From positions 62,001-126,000 of the forward strand of contig CAJTUE010000001.1 of NCBI GenBank assembly GCA_910579775.1: DNA of 64,000 nucleotides. Direction: 5' to 3'. Below the pieces are notes generated by a model that saw only the letters and a list, made by a program, of their open reading frames with translations, searched no databases and had not been told where the DNA came from. The DNA comes from an uncultured Oscillospiraceae bacterium (GTDB lineage Bacteria > Bacillota > Clostridia > Oscillospirales > Oscillospiraceae). A program made the translations under genes and the position numbers. How positions within the stretch are numbered: the stretch's first letter is position 1; the number at the start of each line of letters is the position of its first letter. Shown here piece after piece: positions 57,001 to 63,000 of the stretch.

Positions 57001-60000
57001 CAAGGCGGAATACTTGGCCCGCGGTGGCTTTACCAAGCACCTCTATATGCACGGCCAGGATACCAACGGCCTGTTGGGTACGCTTCTGTCAGAGGGCGAA
57101 GAGGATGAAAAGCTGGGCGTTAAGGGCACCTATGTCAATCTGCCCAAGGAGTACGACTACTTCAAGCAGGCAGAGTACGACCGTCTGGTGAAGCTGGTGG
57201 ACGACGCCTTTGAGGTCATCGCTAAGTATGGCGACCGCTACAACGAGAAGGTCGTTTTGGAGGATGCCCCCGACCTGACCACCTGGGCGGCGGTGCAGGC
57301 GGCATATGACAGCTACTATGCTGAGGCATATGCCAATCTGGAGAAGACCGTTACCAACGGCCGCAAGATCACGCCCAGCATGGTGCTCAGTGAGCTGCGC
57401 CGGATGTCCCGTGCCTCTAACTCCGCCACCCCGGCTGAGAAGGCGAAGGCCAAGCGTGTGAAGGCAGTGGTGGACTATGCCACGGCACATCCCGACTGGA
57501 TCGCCACCAATCTGGAGGACACCGCTAAGACGCTGGCAAACAATTATGCCGAGTATGCATCCCTGAGCCAAAGCTATCAGGAGGCGCTGGTGGACCAGGC
57601 CCGCGACACGGCGGAATACGCGTTGTGGAACGCCCTGATCGCTCAGATCGAGACCACGCCGGAATATCTAGCCTACAGTGCGGAGCTGGAAGAATTGAAC
57701 GCAGCCAGCAAGGCGCTCACCGATGCCCAGACTGCCCGTCAGACCGCTACCACCGCCAACAGGAAGGCCCAGGATGCCGCCGAAGCGGCCCAGAGCGCGG
57801 CCATGCAGGCCCAGACCAAGCTGGAGGAGTTCCTCCTGGAGATGGAGTTGCTGGGCAAGCTGGACGATCCTCAGTATATGAACTACCGCGACCAGCTGGA
57901 AGCTGCCGTGGTGGCCGCTAACGGTGCCTATAACCTGGCGTATAACGCTTGGAAGGGCTACTATCTGATGAAGATGGACGACAACGGCAACTATCTGGAC
58001 AAGGATGGCAACATCGCTGCCTCTGTGGCTGACCGCGTCTATCTGGATAAGGACGGCAATCCCGCTGCCACCGAGGCTGACCGCGTCCATGTGGACGGCA
58101 CGGAAAAGATCCTCAATGATGCTGAACTGGCCTTGGCCGCGGCACAGACTGCCTATGACACCATTGTGACCAGGATGGAGCTGAGCGACAACTATCAGAC
58201 GTTCAAAAAGCTTCTGGAGACCATCCAGGTCGAGACCGATCCTACCCTGTCCGGTTACGGCCAAGCCATCAGCTGGAACACTGACGGTACGTATGACCGC
58301 ACCGGCACGGCCAGCGCGTGGACCAACGACGTCATGGTGGATGGCGTGGCCCACAAGTACGCTGAGCTGAAGCTGCAGGATATGCAGCTGGAGCAGTTCT
58401 CTACGTTGACTGCCCACCAGGATCTGGCAAAAGCTAACAAGGAAGCCAGCGAGAAGAATGTGGCCTCTTTTGCCAACCAGAAGCAGGAGGCGGGCCGCAA
58501 CATTGAGCGCACCACCGCCTATCTGGGCTATCTGGAGCAGGTTTCCCGGATGGATGTGAAGTTTGGTACGAAGAACGGCAACGAGGATCCCGCCACCGGT
58601 CTGCCCAGCTCACCGGACGATTACAAGATGCCCACCTATCATGAGACCGGCGAGATCAACGATCCCGGTACGACGATCGGTTATGTGGTGGACACCACCG
58701 ATCATACGGGTGCGGTACACTCCGACGACTTCAAGAACATCTATATCGAAGCACAGACCACCTACGCTAAGTTCCTTGCACTGGCGAAGCTGGGCGAGGG
58801 CGAGACCATGGTGGATATGTCCGCCAAGGGCGATGAGCTGCGCAAGCTGGCCAATGAGCTGGCCAACGGAGCCAAGACCATGAGCAAGTGGGTTTCCGGA
58901 GACCTCTATAAGGGCTTTATGAACTACATGAAGTCCAGCCACGACGCACCCTCTGCCGAGAAGGTGCTGCAGAGCGGTACGACAGGTAACCTGGACGGCT
59001 ACCTGAGCGCGCTCACCTTCCGAAACACGGGCATTATCAATGAGATCGTCTCGGTCTACGCCGGCGCGGCCTATACCGGCGCCATCACCGAAGAGGGGTA
59101 CCTCTACCTCTGGGGCGACAACGGCAACACCACCGGCAACGGCTCTATCCTGGGCAACCAGAAGACCCGCGGCATCTCTGCCACCCCCGGCTTGGTCTTC
59201 AAGAAGGAGATCGGCGGAGAGTATATCGATGAACTGGTGCGCCTGGGCAATAACTCCGGCACCCTGGTCAACCGCCACATGCTGGCCCACAAGGACACCG
59301 GTACGACCTTGGCCTGGGGCAACAACAGCAAGGGTCAGTTGGGCAACTCTACCACCAAGCCGGCCAATGTCCCCGTGGTAGTGGGCAGCGGTACCGTGGC
59401 CATCGAGCCGACCATTACTCTGAACTTGGTGGGTGCGCGTTATAAGGATACCGCGTTGTTGGAAGAGGGCACCAACTATTTGATGGTGTATAACAGCGCC
59501 GACGGCACCGGTACGTATAAGTGGAAGACGCTGGACGACTCCATTGCGGACGTCACCTGGGATGACTCCAACTCTCTGGTGGGTCACATCACCGCCGTGC
59601 GTGAAGGCGAGACCCGCGTCCTCGCAGAGAACAAGATCACCGGCCAGATCGTCTTCACCCGTGTTATCGTCACCGACGGCGTGACTTATCCGCAGCTGGT
59701 GCTGGGCCGCGATACCACAACCGCCCTGAAGAAGAACGGCACAGTCTGGGCCTGGGGTGACAACACCTTCCGGGAGATCGACTACCGTAAGACCGTCACA
59801 GACGAGTTTGGCTATGTGGAGAATAACCCGAACTACGGCGAGTATATCGGTATCACCTACGGCACTGGTAAGCTGGGCGTCGGCTCCGATCAGAGCTTGA
59901 TCACCACGCCGACCCGTCTGACCTCCTATTATGATGAACCGAACGGTACTTTGATCCCCGAGTTTAAGGGCATTACCAAGATCAGCGCAGGCGACAGCCA

Positions 60001-63000
60001 TATGCTGGCGGTGGATACCCAGGGAACAGTGTACGCCTGGGGCGACAACACCTACGGCCAGTTGGGTTGCAGCCCCAACGCGCTGCGCAATAGCAAATAC
60101 CCTGTGCGAGTGCGCATTTTGGACAACAATGGCAATTCCGTCACCAATATCATCTCGGTGGCGGCCGGTTCTAACCACTCCCTGGCCCTCACCAATACCG
60201 GTGAGGTATACGCCTGGGGCCGCAACGATGACGGCCAGTTGGGCCGCGGTACGGTCACGGCCTATCCTGTCTACCCCAACAGCTTTGATGACCTGAGTGT
60301 AGTCAACAGCTACTACGATTTGATTGCCTCGGCCGTGATTTACGGCAACGGCAAGGGCCTTCCCGACTACACCCCCACCCGCATGAACGGCTTCCGCGAC
60401 CTCCAGCTCTCTGGTGTTTTGGACATGGCGGCTACCGTCAGCGCCACCGGCGTGTTGCTGGTGGACGGCACGATTTGGACCGTTGGCTCCAACGAGTACG
60501 GCCAGTTGGGCGCGGGCTACATGTACTCCGAGGGCGTGACTCTGGGCGGCGAAGGCGCGCTATATGACGAGGACGAGAACCAGATCAACCTGGGCATGAC
60601 CGGTGAGTTGGTGCAGGTGGCCGTATCCGCCGATGCCATGGACGCCGCCGGTCGCCCCGTAGCCAGCGAACCCATCGTAGGGATCAACCGCATCATGGGC
60701 CGCGGTTACAACTTCTCCATCATCACCGAGGGTAAGCATGCCTATATTTGGGGCGACAACAGCTCCGAGCAGTTGGGTGCAGGCATTTGGCTGCAGCGTA
60801 GCGAGCTCTATGACGACATGGGCCAGATCGTACACGGTCAGTTTACCGACGAGCCGGACATGGCCCAGCATGACTATGCCATTAGCCCGGTGAAGCTCCA
60901 GTCTGCCGACATCAACGGCGGCGGCGCTCTGGAGGACATTATTGAGGTGTCTCTGGGCGGCTATGTGGGCGGCACGGTGCAGGGGCTGGCCGTGACTATG
61001 GAGGTGGAATATGACTACTCCGGTGGTCAGGCCACCGTCAGTGAACGTACCTATACAACCTATGCCTGGGGCGCGAACGACTATGCCAAGGCCGGCTTTA
61101 CCAACAGTGCCGATACCACGCGCGCCACTGCCTTCGACGTGTTTGCCGAACGGGAGGGCGCGGACCATGAGGGTCTGGAGCGCGACAAGGACTCTGCGCC
61201 TATCAAGTCCATGTCCGCCGGCGGCAATCACTCCGCAGGCTACGACGAGAACGGTATCGTCTATATGTGGGGTAACAACGAGTATGGCCAGCTGGGCAAC
61301 TTCCGGTATGCGACCCACCGCTATCTGACGACCGGTGAGAAGGATGAAAACGGCGAAGACATCTATGTCAAGGACGAAAACGGCGATCCGATCCTGGAGA
61401 ACGATCCCAGCAAGTACACCGAGGGAACGGCGGAGTACGAAAGGGTCAAGAGTGCGTATCAAAGCGAGGTCTCCCGCGCCTATCCTACCTTGGTGGATGA
61501 AGAGCATATCGCCATGTTCCGTGTGACAGAGAACGAGCGGGACGGCATCAAGAGCGAGACCCACACCGAGGATTACCGGTATCAGGTCAAGATCGGGGAA
61601 AAGGCCGAGGAACAGACCAAGATCATTGGTAAATATATGTACTCCTTCTCGGTGGACAAGGAAGTGGATGAGGTCAAGACCCTCCAGCTGAAGTACAAGG
61701 TTCTGGACGACTCCGTGGCCAGCCTGGGCAACATCTACACCCAGAAAGAGGGCGCGCAGGAAGCTGGGACACGGGTGAAGGAAATCTCCTACTCCAACGA
61801 CGCGCTCCACCAGAAGACCGAGACCTACCTGCCCGTCATCCTCAAGGAGCCGACGGACCAGAACACCTTCGGTACCACTCGCGTTATGGCCATGTACGAG
61901 GGCGTCAACAGCAAGGGCGAGGATATGTCCAAGACCGGCGTGGCGATCGTCAATACCCTGGGCAAGGACGAAGCGGAAATGAACGGTGACGGAGAACTGG
62001 TCGTCACCAAGCCCTTCCGCACCCTGCCGCAGGTGGCCGCGGGCGACGAATTTACCCTGGCGCTGAACATCAAGGGCGAGCTGTTGTCCTGGGGCCGCAA
62101 CGATATGGGCCAGTTGGGCACCGGCAGCACATCCAGCCACAACATCAACCCGAATATCAACGGCAACATCGCCACCCAGCTTAACAGCCACTACGGTGAC
62201 GGTCAGGAGCACTATCTGGTGAAGATCGCCGCAGGCGCGCGCCATGCGTTGGCGCTGGACGATATGGGTGCGGTCTGGGTCTGGGGCGACAATGCCTATG
62301 GTCAGCTGGGTATTGGCAATACCGGTGGACTGGTGCGTATCCCCGAGGTGCCGGAGGCACTGGATCCCAAGAAAAACGGTGGTAACCGCATCGTGGACAT
62401 CTATGCCCTGGATACCAGCTCCTATGCCATAGACATGCAGGGTACGCTGTATGCCTGGGGCGCCGGTGAGAACTTCATGAGCAAGGACACCCTGCCCGGC
62501 GGCAAGGTGGACGATTCCCCGAACGCACGTCAGGATTACGGCAACGTGCCTGCGCGCATCTCTCTCCTGGCCCGTACGCTGGAGGTGGGCGAGGGTTACA
62601 TCCTCAAGGGCTCCGGCACTGTCTGGCAGCTGCCCAAGAATATTGGCAGCCCCGATGTGGAGCGTCTGCGTGACGACAGCGAGGCAGACGGCGCGCCCAA
62701 CAAGAACATTGTGGCGATTTCCGGCCACTCTGACGAGTACATCACCGTGGACGTTGCAACCAAGGAAGAGAAGGAGTACAAGAGCTCCCACATACTGGCC
62801 GTGGACAAGGACGGCAAGCTGTGGAGCTTGGGCGACAACTTCTATGGTCAGACCGGCCAATACCGCGGCGGCACCACTACGACAGAGACCGGCTCCAGCA
62901 CGACCCTTAAGAAGGTAGTCGCGCCGGAGATCCCGGGTGAGGCGGAGACCAATTACTACCAGATGGGCGATTCCAATGGGGATAAGTCTATCGGCACGGT

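Larger units (their letters stand above)
55997..59692 (+). repeat. Unit 25: seven-bladed RCC1 propeller with large helical insert, plus Ig-like module
   Basis: Blade cores lie near 56140, 56305, 56500, 56655, 57035, 59095 and 59300. Blade 5 (KHLYMHGQDTNGLLG) is followed by a 634-residue helical insert, after which blades 6 and 7 complete the ring. Blade 6 has its own small loop (NGNTTGNGSILG). The Ig-like module spans about 59408-59692, with NYLMVYNS near 59474 and LDDSIADVTW near 59531. Confidence 0.82.

Noticed and set aside
57080..58981. A separate coiled-coil gene or a misassembly junction
   Set aside because: The helical region is in frame with blades 5 and 6 of unit 25, and the ring count is seven only if both sides are joined.
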